Position numbers and translations under genes: made by a program
Shown: one piece after another, positions 28,824 to 36,842 of the stretch
Position numbering within the stretch: position 1 is the first letter of the stretch
Layout: each line of letters starts with the position of its first letter
Assembly: GCF_014640335.1 (NCBI RefSeq)
Contig: NZ_BMGT01000001.1
Span: 806,001 to 870,000, forward strand
Source: Edaphobacter dinghuensis
GTDB lineage: Bacteria; Acidobacteriota; Terriglobia; Terriglobales; Acidobacteriaceae
DNA: 64,000 nucleotides
Direction: 5' to 3'
The notes under the pieces: generated by a model
Seen by the model: only the letters and a program-made list of their open reading frames with translations
The model's database searches: none
What the model was told of the DNA's origin: nothing

Positions 28824-29142
28824 GCCTGCGACCTCCGGCGATGCGTTTAGCGCATCGTGTTTGGACTATTTTACGGGTGGATGTCTGCTGCAGGATGAAA
28901 GGTGGGGAGGCCCCGGCATTTTGGGTCTGCTGAGATTTTTACTATGGTGACAAAAGTTGCTTTGCACCCGAACGAACAGGTGTGCTTGCCGGGGCATGAT
29001 ATGCAGTTGGAGTTGGGCTTGTCGTTGCGTTAGGCACTGCATCAGGTCCTTGGAGGGGCCAGCATCGTATAATGGTCTTTTGATTTTCTAACCCGCTGAC
29101 GCAATCATGTTGCGAATTTGCCAGCGCGACCCGGAAGGCCCC
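28824..29142. promoter_or_regulatory. Divergent mltG/greA promoter region
   Basis: About 320 bp without a gene. A perfect TATAAT hexamer lies at 29068-29073, 70 bp before the greA start, a plausible -10 element; I see no good -35 at 16-18 bp upstream. A longer GTG/ATG frame on the minus strand across this area is an antisense shadow. Confidence 0.45.
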
Positions 29143-29616
29143 ATGCCAGAACAAGTAAAGAAACGGCTCGAAGAAGAGATCAAGCAGCTTGAGTACGAGC
29201 TCACGACTGAGCTTCCAGCCGAGATCAAGAAGGCGGTTGCGCTGGGCGATCTGAGCGAAAACGCCGAGTACCACATGGCCAAGCAGCGGCAGGTCTTCGT
29301 CAACGCGCGCCTGGGTCAGCTCAAGAAGCGGATGGGTGAGCTGGCCATGGTCAACCTCGTCAATATTCCTAAGGACAAGGTCGGCTTCGGCGCTTCGGTA
29401 ACGGTCTTCGACTCGAGCAAGAACGAAGAGATTCAGTACAAGCTGGTCACCAGCGAAGAGTCCGATGTGGCGCAGGGGCTGATCTCGACGACCTCGCCGA
29501 TCGGCCGCGCGTTGCTGGGCAAAAAGGTCGGCGATGTGGCCACCGTCGTGACGCCGAACGGCAAACGCGAGCTGGAGATTCTGAAGCTGGTCACCATTCA
29601 CGATAGCGCTGAGTAG
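29143..29616 (+). CDS. greA: Transcription elongation factor GreA
   Basis: 157 residues from the ATG at 29143, with GGAAGG before it; an ATG at 29107 would add 12 atypical residues. GreA enters the RNA polymerase secondary channel and stimulates cleavage of backtracked RNA. The N-terminal coiled coil (KKRLEEEIKQLEYELTTELP) carries the acidic tip in ALGDLSENAEYHMAK, and the C-terminal FKBP-like domain contains STTSPIGRALLGKKVGD. Length and motifs are standard. Confidence 0.96.
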   Translation: MPEQVKKRLEEEIKQLEYELTTELPAEIKKAVALGDLSENAEYHMAKQRQVFVNARLGQLKKRMGELAMVNLVNIPKDKVGFGASVTVFDSSKNEEIQYKLVTSEESDVAQGLISTTSPIGRALLGKKVGDVATVVTPNGKRELEILKLVTIHDSAE

Positions 29617-29674
29617 GCCAGCCGGGCAGCCGGTTTTATCTTCGATGTAGAGCAGTCTTTTGGGAGGCAAGTTT

Positions 29675-30307
29675 TTGACCTGGACAAGTGCATTCGGCAA
29701 AGGCAGCGGCTGGTTGCTGCAGAAGATTGTCAACGGTCTTGCACTGACTCGGATCTCGCCCAACGCGCTTACCTTCATCGGGCTTTGCATCAATATTGTT
29801 GCGGCACTCTTCTTCGGCTTCGCCCGCGTTCGCAACGCCGACCGCATGTTTCTTTATGCGGGGCTGATCATCATCGGGGCGGGTATCTTCGACATGGTGG
29901 ACGGCCGGGTGGCGCGGCAGACCAATCAGGTTTCGGTCTTCGGCGCGTTCTTCGATTCGGTGATCGACCGCTACTCCGACGTTGTGATCTTCTTCGGCCT
30001 GCTGGTCTTCTATGCGCGCGGCAACCGCCTGTTCTACGTCGGGCTGGTGGCCTTTGTGATGACGGCGTCGCTGATGGTGAGCTACACACGCGCGCGCGCC
30101 GAGGCGCTGATCGGAAGCTGCAAGGTCGGATTCATGGAGCGGCCCGAACGCATCGTCTGCGTGATTCTGGGTGCACTGTTCAACCACTGGGGCGTGATGG
30201 CCGCCGCGCTTTGGGTGCTCGCCTTCTTCTCGACGACGACGGTGATCCACCGCATTCGCTACACGTACCTCGAAACAGAACGCCGCAAGCTGATGCCGAC
30301 CTCGTAG
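29675..30307 (+). CDS. CDP-alcohol phosphotransferase, inositol-phosphate-synthase-like
   Basis: 210 residues from a TTG at 29675, placed 7 bp behind GGGAGG; no ATG is suitable, and a TTG at 29660 is the alternative. It is polytopic, with the complete CDP-alcohol signature D73-x2-D76-G-x2-A-R-x8-G-x3-D94-x3-D98, so it should join a CDP-diacylglycerol-type lipid with an alcohol phosphate or alcohol. The later YTRARAEALIGSCKVGFMERPERI resembles the region of (archaeti/phosphati)dylinositol phosphate synthases, so an inositol-type head group is my inference. It is 19 bp upstream of a membrane glycosyltransferase-like gene, likely an operon. Confidence 0.87.
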   Translation: MTWTSAFGKGSGWLLQKIVNGLALTRISPNALTFIGLCINIVAALFFGFARVRNADRMFLYAGLIIIGAGIFDMVDGRVARQTNQVSVFGAFFDSVIDRYSDVVIFFGLLVFYARGNRLFYVGLVAFVMTASLMVSYTRARAEALIGSCKVGFMERPERIVCVILGALFNHWGVMAAALWVLAFFSTTTVIHRIRYTYLETERRKLMPTS

Positions 30308-30326
30308 CCGTGTCTCCCAACCCACG

Positions 30327-31847
30327 ATGAAGCGACTGAAAGCCGTCCTCGCTGTTGCTCTTGCAGTTTGTCTGGCGGTGTTTGTCGTGCTCACGCTGCG
30401 GTGGCCGTTCGTCTATGACGCGGCGCTGATTCGCTATGTGAACTTCCTGATGGCGCACGATTTTGCGCCGTACCGCGATATTCAGGACTACAACCTTCCC
30501 GGCTCGTACTTCTTTGACTGGCTGGTGACGCATACGCTGGGCGTCTCCGCGCTGGCGTGGAGAGTGTATGACCTGCTGCTGCTGACGGTGGCGGGCATTG
30601 CCATGTACCGGATTGCGCGTCCCTGGAGCCGGTTCGCGGGCTTCTTCGCGGCGATGCTGTTTGTCTGCTTTCATGCGCGCGATGGCGCAGGTCAGTCGGG
30701 CCAGCGCGACCTGCTGATTACAGCGCTGGTACTGGTCGCTGTGGCGCTGGCTGCCTATGGAGACAAGCGGCGGACGTTGCGTTTTTTTCTGTTCGGGCTT
30801 TGCATTGGTCTGGCAGCGGCGGTCAAGCCTACGGCGGTGGTTGCGTTGCCGCTGCTTTGGTTGGCTCCAGATGCTGAAACGCCGATATCACTGCGAAGAC
30901 CGTGGCGTTCCATCGGCGTTGTTCTCAGTGGATTTTTGATCGCGCCGTTGGCTGCGCTTCTGTGGCTATGGCGAATGCACGCCGTGGCAGCGTTCTGGCG
31001 GACGCTTACCGTCTACGTTCCCTTCCACGCGCATATGGGCCATTTGGGGTTCTGGCCTCTGGCCACTCACTGCATCACGGCTTCGCATGGAACGCTGCTG
31101 CTGCTTGCGCTGGTGCTTGCGTTTAACGATCCTGAGCGCGAGCTGCGCAGGCTGCGGATTCTGCTGGGCGCGGGCATGGTGTATGGCCTGATCTCTTACT
31201 TTGTGCAGGCGAAGGGATACCCCGACCATCGCTATCCTTTTGCGGCTTTTCTGTTTTTGTTCGCAGCGGTTGAGTTTACTCATGCGCTGCGCTCGCCGGG
31301 TTATCGCAGATGTCTGGGTGTAGTTGGGCTTCTGTTCGGCACGGTGCTCTCCGGGCTTTCACTCAAGCGAGCGCTGCGCGAACACTGGTCCGGTGAACAG
31401 GTCACCGCGTTGGCAAACGACTTGAATGCGCTGGGCGATAATGCGCTCTCCGGCAAAGTGCAGTGTCTGGATACGGTCGACGGATGCATCGAGACGTTAT
31501 ATGACATGCGGCTGGTGCAGAGCACAGGGTTTGTCTATGACGAATTTTTATTGACTGCACCGAATGAGATGACGGCGCGAGAGGCTAACGTGCAGACGGC
31601 ATTGCGCGAAGAGTTTCTTAGTAAGATTCAAGCCAATCCGCCGCAGGTAATCGTAGTAACGCCGCGGCTGTTTCCTGCAGGGCCGTATCACTATGCCAAA
31701 CTCGATCGCTGGCCGCAACTGGCAGCGCTTCTTGGCGACTGCTACCGCTTGCAGAACGAGCGCGACTTCCCTGCCGGGCGCAGTTATCATAGAGATGGAT
31801 ATCGGCTCTATCTACGTATATCTACGGCAGCCTGCCTGCACGAATAA
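30327..31847 (+). CDS. Polytopic GT-C-like membrane protein
   Basis: 506 residues with about nine or ten membrane helices in the first ~350 residues and a soluble C-terminal domain (about 370-500: NDLNALGDNALSGKVQCLDT). The first loop carries APYRDIQDYNLPGSYFFDWL, an acidic/aromatic loop at the place where GT-C glycosyltransferases have catalytic Asp residues; GYPDHRYPFAAFLFL recalls their lipid-binding loops. Such enzymes use polyprenyl-phosphate sugars to glycosylate lipids or proteins. It follows a CDP-alcohol phosphotransferase by 19 bp, so a glycosylated phospholipid is one possibility. Confidence 0.75.
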   Translation: MKRLKAVLAVALAVCLAVFVVLTLRWPFVYDAALIRYVNFLMAHDFAPYRDIQDYNLPGSYFFDWLVTHTLGVSALAWRVYDLLLLTVAGIAMYRIARPWSRFAGFFAAMLFVCFHARDGAGQSGQRDLLITALVLVAVALAAYGDKRRTLRFFLFGLCIGLAAAVKPTAVVALPLLWLAPDAETPISLRRPWRSIGVVLSGFLIAPLAALLWLWRMHAVAAFWRTLTVYVPFHAHMGHLGFWPLATHCITASHGTLLLLALVLAFNDPERELRRLRILLGAGMVYGLISYFVQAKGYPDHRYPFAAFLFLFAAVEFTHALRSPGYRRCLGVVGLLFGTVLSGLSLKRALREHWSGEQVTALANDLNALGDNALSGKVQCLDTVDGCIETLYDMRLVQSTGFVYDEFLLTAPNEMTAREANVQTALREEFLSKIQANPPQVIVVTPRLFPAGPYHYAKLDRWPQLAALLGDCYRLQNERDFPAGRSYHRDGYRLYLRISTAACLHE

Positions 31848-32011
31848 GGACAGTACAAGACTTGGCCACTAGGCTCGCCCCTCATTAAATTATCCAGATA
31901 AATCATTGCGATCGTTCGCTCCAGACATGTTCTATTCGGCATCCCACAACCTGGGGGCCAGAACGGTGTCTTATCGAGAGACAGCAGAATCGCGCAACCG
32001 GAAAGGTGTGG

Positions 32012-33112
32012 ATGAAACAGATACGAATGGCTCTGATGGTGTTGATGGCGCTGGTTGCAGTGGCGGGCGGAGTGCGTGCCCATGCCGATGCAGCGCTGTT
32101 GATGGAAGAGCCATATGGCACCTTTGGAGCCATCAATCCGACCGGGCATGCGGCGATCTATCTGAACCACATCTGCGCGGAGACCCCGACGCAGCTGCGT
32201 GCGTGTCGTCCCGGCGAGTTTGGCGTCGTCATCAGCCGCTACCACAGGGTCGCGGGCTACGATTGGCTGGCGATTCCGCTGGTCCCCTATCTCTACGCTG
32301 TGGACCGGGTCGAGGACATACCGGCGACGGCAGATCCGGAGCTGGAGGCAAAGCTGCGCGATGCATACCGGCGCAGGCATCTGCTCGATATCATTCCCGA
32401 TGTCAGCGAGGGAGAAGACGCAGGCGAAGCTCCCAAGGGAGACTGGATTCAATTGATCGGCGCATCGTACGACCGCAAGATCTACGGCTTTCAGGTAGAG
32501 ACGACGCGCGAGGCGGATGCGCGCTTTATCGCGGAGTTCAACGACAACCGCAACGTTAGCCACTTCAATCTCTTCTTTCACAACTGCGCCGACTTTTCGC
32601 GGACGCTGCTGAACGTCTACTATCCGCATTCGATTCATCGCAACTTCTTTATCGACCTCGGCATCACGACACCCAAGCAGGTGGCACGCTCGCTGACCAA
32701 GTATGCGAAGCGGCACCCGGAGCTGGACTTTTCGACCTTCGTAATTCCGCAGGTGCCGGGTGACATTCACCGCAGCCATCCGATTAATGGTGTGGTGGAG
32801 TCGCTGGTGAAGTCGAAGAAGTACGTGGTGCCGCTGTTTGTGCTGAGCCCGCAGATCACGGCGGGAATGATCGTCGCTTATCTGGCGGATGGCCGCTTCA
32901 AGGCTCCGAAGGATTCGCCGCGTGAGCTGCTGCCGGGAGATATTCAGAGCATTGGCGCAACGCAGGCCGGCACTGTCGATGAATCGACGAGATCCGTGCA
33001 GCAGGCCTCAGAGGGCCAGCCGCAACTGCATCATCATGATTCGGCTCCTTCTGATCCTTCCACGCCGACTCTCTCTTCTCCGATAGCACCGGGCGGCGTT
33101 CCGGCTGAATAG
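32012..33112 (+). CDS. Exported papain-fold-like (permuted NlpC/P60-type) protein
   Basis: 366 residues from the ATG at 32012, behind GGAAAGG. A signal peptide covers MALMVLMALVAVAGGVRAHA. The mature protein has NPTGHAAIYLN (H46) and far downstream FNLFFHNCADFSRTLLN (C192). A His in a GHA(A/V) strand before an NC(A)DF cysteine is the order found in circularly permuted NlpC/P60-like enzymes (YiiX/LRAT group), so a thiol hydrolase or acyltransferase of the envelope is plausible. The last ~60 residues are low-complexity (Ser/Pro/His). No close family is recognised; function is inferred from two motifs only. Confidence 0.75.
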   Translation: MKQIRMALMVLMALVAVAGGVRAHADAALLMEEPYGTFGAINPTGHAAIYLNHICAETPTQLRACRPGEFGVVISRYHRVAGYDWLAIPLVPYLYAVDRVEDIPATADPELEAKLRDAYRRRHLLDIIPDVSEGEDAGEAPKGDWIQLIGASYDRKIYGFQVETTREADARFIAEFNDNRNVSHFNLFFHNCADFSRTLLNVYYPHSIHRNFFIDLGITTPKQVARSLTKYAKRHPELDFSTFVIPQVPGDIHRSHPINGVVESLVKSKKYVVPLFVLSPQITAGMIVAYLADGRFKAPKDSPRELLPGDIQSIGATQAGTVDESTRSVQQASEGQPQLHHHDSAPSDPSTPTLSSPIAPGGVPAE

Positions 33113-33122
33113 GCGCGCGGCT

Positions 33123-33725
33123 TTAGTCCACGTTTAATCCTGCATCGGCGTCGAGCACCAGCATCGTGCCTTCGACAAACAGAGAGTGCAGCTTCAACGA
33201 GCTGAGTGTAAAGGCGTAGCCCGTGGTCTGGGTCGATTGGCTAAGGAGTTGGCGCATCAGAGTCGCGGCGTTTACCTTCATCTGATCCGGAAGCTTGCGG
33301 TCGAGGAAAGGTATCAGAAGAAAGTTCAACTCCTTCGATTCGCTGAGGTGCTCGATGTGGGCGTCGCGAAAGCCGATGCTCTCTTCCTGCGCCTCCGGGA
33401 TCATGGAGACGTCTGCCTCGGTATCCATGGACACGCCGATACAGACGCCGTGGACCGAGGTGCCGAGTTTGGCGCGTGCATGGACGTGGACGACGATGCG
33501 GTCTTGCGCGAAGGTGACATGCGGCGAGTCGGCATAGACGTAGCAGGCTGATTTGATGTTGCCGCGCATGTAGTAGCGGCCCTCGGGGCCATTGAATAAC
33601 TGTGCACGCAGCGTGCGTTCGAGCGCCTGCGACGAGATCTTGACCTCGATGGCGGATGCGGCGCGCGTGACGCCGAGCAGCAGAGCACAGAGGAGCAGAA
33701 GACCGACCGGGATGCGGCGCACCAT
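33123..33725 (-). CDS. Secreted protein of unknown function, 200 aa
   Basis: 200 residues with a signal peptide (RIPVGLLLLCALLLGVTRAASA). The mature part is beta-rich, starting IEVKISSQALERTLRAQLFN and including RIVVHVHARAKLGTS and a C-terminal ATLMRQLLSQSTQTTGYAFTLSSLKLHSLFVEGTMLVLDAD. The pattern of a membrane-free periplasmic protein with long strands resembles lipid-binding TULIP/DUF1439-type folds, but I cannot confirm this. It converges on the papain-fold-like gene (10 bp between stops) and diverges from the NIPSNAP gene. Confidence 0.75.
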   Translation of the reverse strand: MVRRIPVGLLLLCALLLGVTRAASAIEVKISSQALERTLRAQLFNGPEGRYYMRGNIKSACYVYADSPHVTFAQDRIVVHVHARAKLGTSVHGVCIGVSMDTEADVSMIPEAQEESIGFRDAHIEHLSESKELNFLLIPFLDRKLPDQMKVNAATLMRQLLSQSTQTTGYAFTLSSLKLHSLFVEGTMLVLDADAGLNVD

Positions 33726-33839
33726 GCTTCCAGCATAAAGCCATGGGCGGGGTGAGCGGACATCGATAGCCGGTTCGCGGTATGCTTCGAGGTGCGTTCT
33801 TGTCCCGCTCCGGCGGGCGATCTACTTTCAGGAGATTCA

Positions 33840-34643
33840 ATGAAACGGCGTGAATTTTTGACCTCGTCGCTTGCCGCATCCACCCTTGCACTCACGAATC
33901 AGGCAAAATCGCAGGCACAGTCATCGGCTGCTGCCGGTCCTCGCGAGTACTATCACCTGCGCAAGTACCATATGCAGACCGGGCCGCAGACGAAGTTGAC
34001 CGATAACTTTGTGGGCGACGCGTTGATTCCTGCGCTGAACCGGCTGGGCATAGCGCCGGTGGGTGCATTTCATCTCGACCTGGGGCCGGAGACGCCAACG
34101 CTGTATGTGCTGATGCCTTCGACCAATCTTGAAACTCTGGTGAACATCGATCACAAGCTCGTCGAGGACGAGGTTTTTATGAAGGCAGCGGAGCCGTTCT
34201 GGAGCGCACCTGCCACGGCTCCCGCGTTCATTCGTACGGAGAGCACACTGCTCAGCGCCTTTCCCGGCCATCCCAAGCTGACTCCTCCGCCCTCGACGGC
34301 GCAGCACGGCAAGCGCGTCTTCCAGCTTCGTACCTACGAGAGCCCCAGCTTTGCCGACCACGTTCGCAAGGTGGAGATGTTCCATAAAGGAGAGTTCGAG
34401 TACTTCCAGAATGCGGGCTTCGACCAGGTGTTTTATGGCGATACGCTGATTGGGCAGCGAATGCCTAACCTGACCTACATGCTCAGCTATCCGGAGCTGT
34501 CGGACCTGACCGAGAAGTGGAAGGCATTCGGCGCCGATCCGGGTTGGAAGAAGCTGTCGAGCGATCCGCGCTACGCGTTTGAGCAGATCGTGAGCAACAT
34601 CTCGAACCTGATTCTCAGCCCGGCACCGTACTCGCAGATTTAA
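33840..34643 (+). CDS. NIPSNAP-family protein with Tat signal
   Basis: 267 residues from the ATG at 33840 behind CAGGAG. The start MKRREFLTSSLAASTLALT is a twin-arginine signal. Two NIPSNAP-like repeats follow, each a dimeric alpha/beta barrel fold: EYYHLRKYHMQTGPQ (about 45) and VFQLRTYESPSFADHVRKVEMFHKGEFEYF (about 165-195), ending with WKKLSSDPRYAFEQIV. NIPSNAP proteins in Acidobacteria and Planctomycetes are often exported and of unknown role. It is followed by a mutarotase gene at 42 bp, perhaps co-transcribed. Confidence 0.88.
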   Translation: MKRREFLTSSLAASTLALTNQAKSQAQSSAAAGPREYYHLRKYHMQTGPQTKLTDNFVGDALIPALNRLGIAPVGAFHLDLGPETPTLYVLMPSTNLETLVNIDHKLVEDEVFMKAAEPFWSAPATAPAFIRTESTLLSAFPGHPKLTPPPSTAQHGKRVFQLRTYESPSFADHVRKVEMFHKGEFEYFQNAGFDQVFYGDTLIGQRMPNLTYMLSYPELSDLTEKWKAFGADPGWKKLSSDPRYAFEQIVSNISNLILSPAPYSQI

Positions 34644-34685
34644 TCGCGGCAAAGAGAGAACAACGAAAGGCAATTGTAGAAGTAC

Positions 34686-35588
34686 ATGGAACTTACGCAG
34701 CTTAACGAACACTTCGCCATCCCCGGCGTGCTTGCATTTCACCAGACCCCGAGCGGGTTGATCTATGCCGACGTCACAACGCCGCATGCGACGGCAACGA
34801 TCTACCTGCAAGGGGCGCACCTGACGGCGTGGCAGCCGGCGGGCGAGCAGCCGGTACTGTTTCTCAGCCGCAAGAGCGACTTTGAACAGGGCAAGCCTAT
34901 TCGCGGCGGCGCACCGATTGCGTTTCCGTGGTTTGCCAACCGGCACGATGGCAAGGCCGGTCCGTCGCACGGCTTTGCCCGCATTCAGGATTGGACGCTT
35001 GCCTTTGCCGCGCTTGCGGGAGAAGACCTGCACCTGACCTTCACGCTGGCTCCGACGGCGATGAGCCGCGAGCTTGGCTTCGACAACTTCCGGCTGGCGT
35101 ATCGGCTGGTGATTGGCCGAACGCTCACGATGCAGCTTGCGGTGGCCAACGATGCCGCGACACCTCTGGTCTTTGAAGAGGCGCTGCATACCTACTACGC
35201 GGTCGACGACATTCACGAGGTAACCGTGACCGGGCTGGAGCCGACGCCATTTATTGATAAGACCGATGCGATGCGCGAGAAACCCGCGGCGCATGCGCCT
35301 CTGAGCTTTACCGGGCCGACCGATCGTGTCTACCAGAACACGGCTGTGACCTGCGTTCTGCACGATGGTGCCGGGCGACGCCGGATTACGGTGGCTAAGA
35401 CGAACTCGAATACTACCGTTGTCTTTAACCCGTGGAAGGCGATGGCGGACATGGGCGAAGATGAGTGGCACGAGATGCTGTGCGTCGAGACGGTCAACGC
35501 GGCTGCTAACACTGTGACGTTGGCGCCGGGAGAGACGCACGCGATGCAGGCCGTGGTTTCGGTGGAGAAGACCCCTCTTGTGAATTGA
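34686..35588 (+). CDS. D-hexose-6-phosphate mutarotase (YeaD-like)
   Basis: 300 residues. Family members interconvert alpha and beta anomers of hexose-6-phosphates. Seen motifs: YLQGAHLTAWQP, the sugar-phosphate site KPIRGGAPIAFPWF, then PSHGFARIQDW (catalytic His), FEEALHTYYAVDD (second His) and MLCVETVNA (catalytic Glu). It fits with the zwf/gnd pathway elsewhere in the window by supplying beta-glucose-6-phosphate, though the genes are not linked. No strong SD is seen before the ATG. Confidence 0.92.
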   Translation: MELTQLNEHFAIPGVLAFHQTPSGLIYADVTTPHATATIYLQGAHLTAWQPAGEQPVLFLSRKSDFEQGKPIRGGAPIAFPWFANRHDGKAGPSHGFARIQDWTLAFAALAGEDLHLTFTLAPTAMSRELGFDNFRLAYRLVIGRTLTMQLAVANDAATPLVFEEALHTYYAVDDIHEVTVTGLEPTPFIDKTDAMREKPAAHAPLSFTGPTDRVYQNTAVTCVLHDGAGRRRITVAKTNSNTTVVFNPWKAMADMGEDEWHEMLCVETVNAAANTVTLAPGETHAMQAVVSVEKTPLVN

Positions 35589-35630
35589 AGAGGCCTGTTT
35601 CATCATGCCTCAGAAGGAATTTCGACTGCC

Positions 35631-36218
35631 ATGCTGATACTTGCGTCTGCCTCGCCTCGTCGCCGTGAACTGCTGACCCAGGCGGGAGTCTCCTTTACCG
35701 TCGAAGCCGCCGATCTGAACGAAGACCGACTGCCGGAAGAGGCCGCTGCGGCCTATGTTCAGCGGCTTGCTGTCGAAAAGGCGCAGGCGGTGTGGGCTCG
35801 TCATGCAGCCGACGATTCGGATGCCGATCCGCTGATCGTGCTTGGGGCGGATACGGCGGTGGTGAGCGAGGGAAACATTCTGGGCAAGCCAGCCAATGCT
35901 GCCGATGCTCGCCGCATGTTGCAGCTTTTGAGCGGCCGCACCCATGCCGTATTGACAGGGCTGGCTGCGGTGACGCGTAAGGGCGTCAAAAGCGAGGTGG
36001 AGATCACGCAGGTGACCTTCAATGTCATCCACGACGAGGAGATTGACGAGTACGTCGCCTCCGGCGAGCCGCTCGACAAGGCGGGAGCATACGCCATTCA
36101 GGGCTATGCCGCGCGGTGGATTCCACGTATCGAGGGCTGCTACTTCAACGTGGTTGGACTGCCGATTGCGTGCACCATTGCGTTGCTTGCGGAGGCAGAG
36201 GCAGGACTGGCGAGCTAA
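35631..36218 (+). CDS. maf: Maf-type nucleotide pyrophosphatase
   Basis: 195 residues. Maf proteins hydrolyse non-canonical or canonical nucleoside triphosphates (dTTP/UTP in the YhdE group) to monophosphates and can arrest septation. The phosphate-binding start LILASASPRRRELLTQAG is intact, then LVLGADTAV-like LIVLGADTAVV with the conserved Asp, EYVASGEPLDKAGAYAIQG and FIPRIEGCYFNVVGLP-like IPRIEGCYFNVVGLP. Length is typical. AAGGAA lies 11 bp upstream of the ATG. It is 42 bp after the mutarotase gene. Confidence 0.95.
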   Translation: MLILASASPRRRELLTQAGVSFTVEAADLNEDRLPEEAAAAYVQRLAVEKAQAVWARHAADDSDADPLIVLGADTAVVSEGNILGKPANAADARRMLQLLSGRTHAVLTGLAAVTRKGVKSEVEITQVTFNVIHDEEIDEYVASGEPLDKAGAYAIQGYAARWIPRIEGCYFNVVGLPIACTIALLAEAEAGLAS

Positions 36219-36314
36219 CGCGTTCTTCCATGCGCGGCTTTGTTCCCGGTAGCGACTTTGATTTCATGGCTTGATTAACGTTGCGGCCTACAATGCGGCA
36301 GAAGGAGGCTCGCT

Positions 36315-36821
36315 ATGTCGGTTGTGATGCTGTCCGGTCCTATTGGTGCCGGTAAAACTACAGTTGCGCAGGAGCTGAAGGCAATATCGCCTGGGCCACT
36401 CTGCTATCTCGAAGGGGACACGTTCTGGCCTGTGTTCGTGAAGCCGGATGCGGCGCAGCGAAGAGAACGCTTCCGGCTGCTGATGCGCTCGATCACTGCG
36501 GCATCGATTCCTCTGGCGCGAGGCGGATACGAGGTGCTGCTGGATTTTTCGTTTCCGTTGGACTTTCTGGATACGGCGCGCAAGATCCTCAAAGAGGTAC
36601 CGCTGGATTTTGTGGTGCTGCGGCCGAGCCTCGAGATCTGCGAGGCTCGATCTGGCGCACGGCCGGAGGGAACGATCGCCGATTACAGTATGTATCGCGA
36701 CTTCTACGCGATGTTTGAGGGAGCGCCTCGCCACGAGATCTGCGATGATGCGGCGGATGCGCGGTCGTTGGCACGGCGTATCCGCGAAGGGATTGATGGA
36801 GGTCTCTTTCGGGTTGGCTGA
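36315..36821 (+). CDS. P-loop kinase-like ATPase
   Basis: 168 residues. A Walker A motif GPIGAGKTT at residues 8-16 follows the first strand, the ATG is behind a strong AAGGAGG, and a middle strand GGYEVLLDFSFPLDF probably supplies the Walker B acid. The C-terminal EICEARSGARPEG and DYSMYRDFYAMF fit a lid region with conserved arginines, as in small-molecule kinases of the AAA_33/chloramphenicol phosphotransferase-like group. It lacks a paired antitoxin gene, so a zeta-toxin role is not suggested. Substrate unknown. Confidence 0.8.
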   Translation: MSVVMLSGPIGAGKTTVAQELKAISPGPLCYLEGDTFWPVFVKPDAAQRRERFRLLMRSITAASIPLARGGYEVLLDFSFPLDFLDTARKILKEVPLDFVVLRPSLEICEARSGARPEGTIADYSMYRDFYAMFEGAPRHEICDDAADARSLARRIREGIDGGLFRVG

Positions 36822-36842
36822 AGGTCTCGTTGCGGAAGAGTT

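Noticed and set aside
28942..29847. Minus-strand frame (301 codons) over greA
   Set aside because: No motif or SD; greA on the other strand is unambiguous.
33921..35606. Long minus-strand open frame (561 codons) over the NIPSNAP and mutarotase genes
   Set aside because: Antisense shadow of two well-supported plus-strand genes in high-GC DNA; Arg/His/Val-rich text without domain signals.
36315..36821. Zeta-toxin or other toxin-antitoxin kinase
   Set aside because: P-loop is present but there is no adjacent antitoxin-like gene and the protein is shorter than typical zeta toxins.
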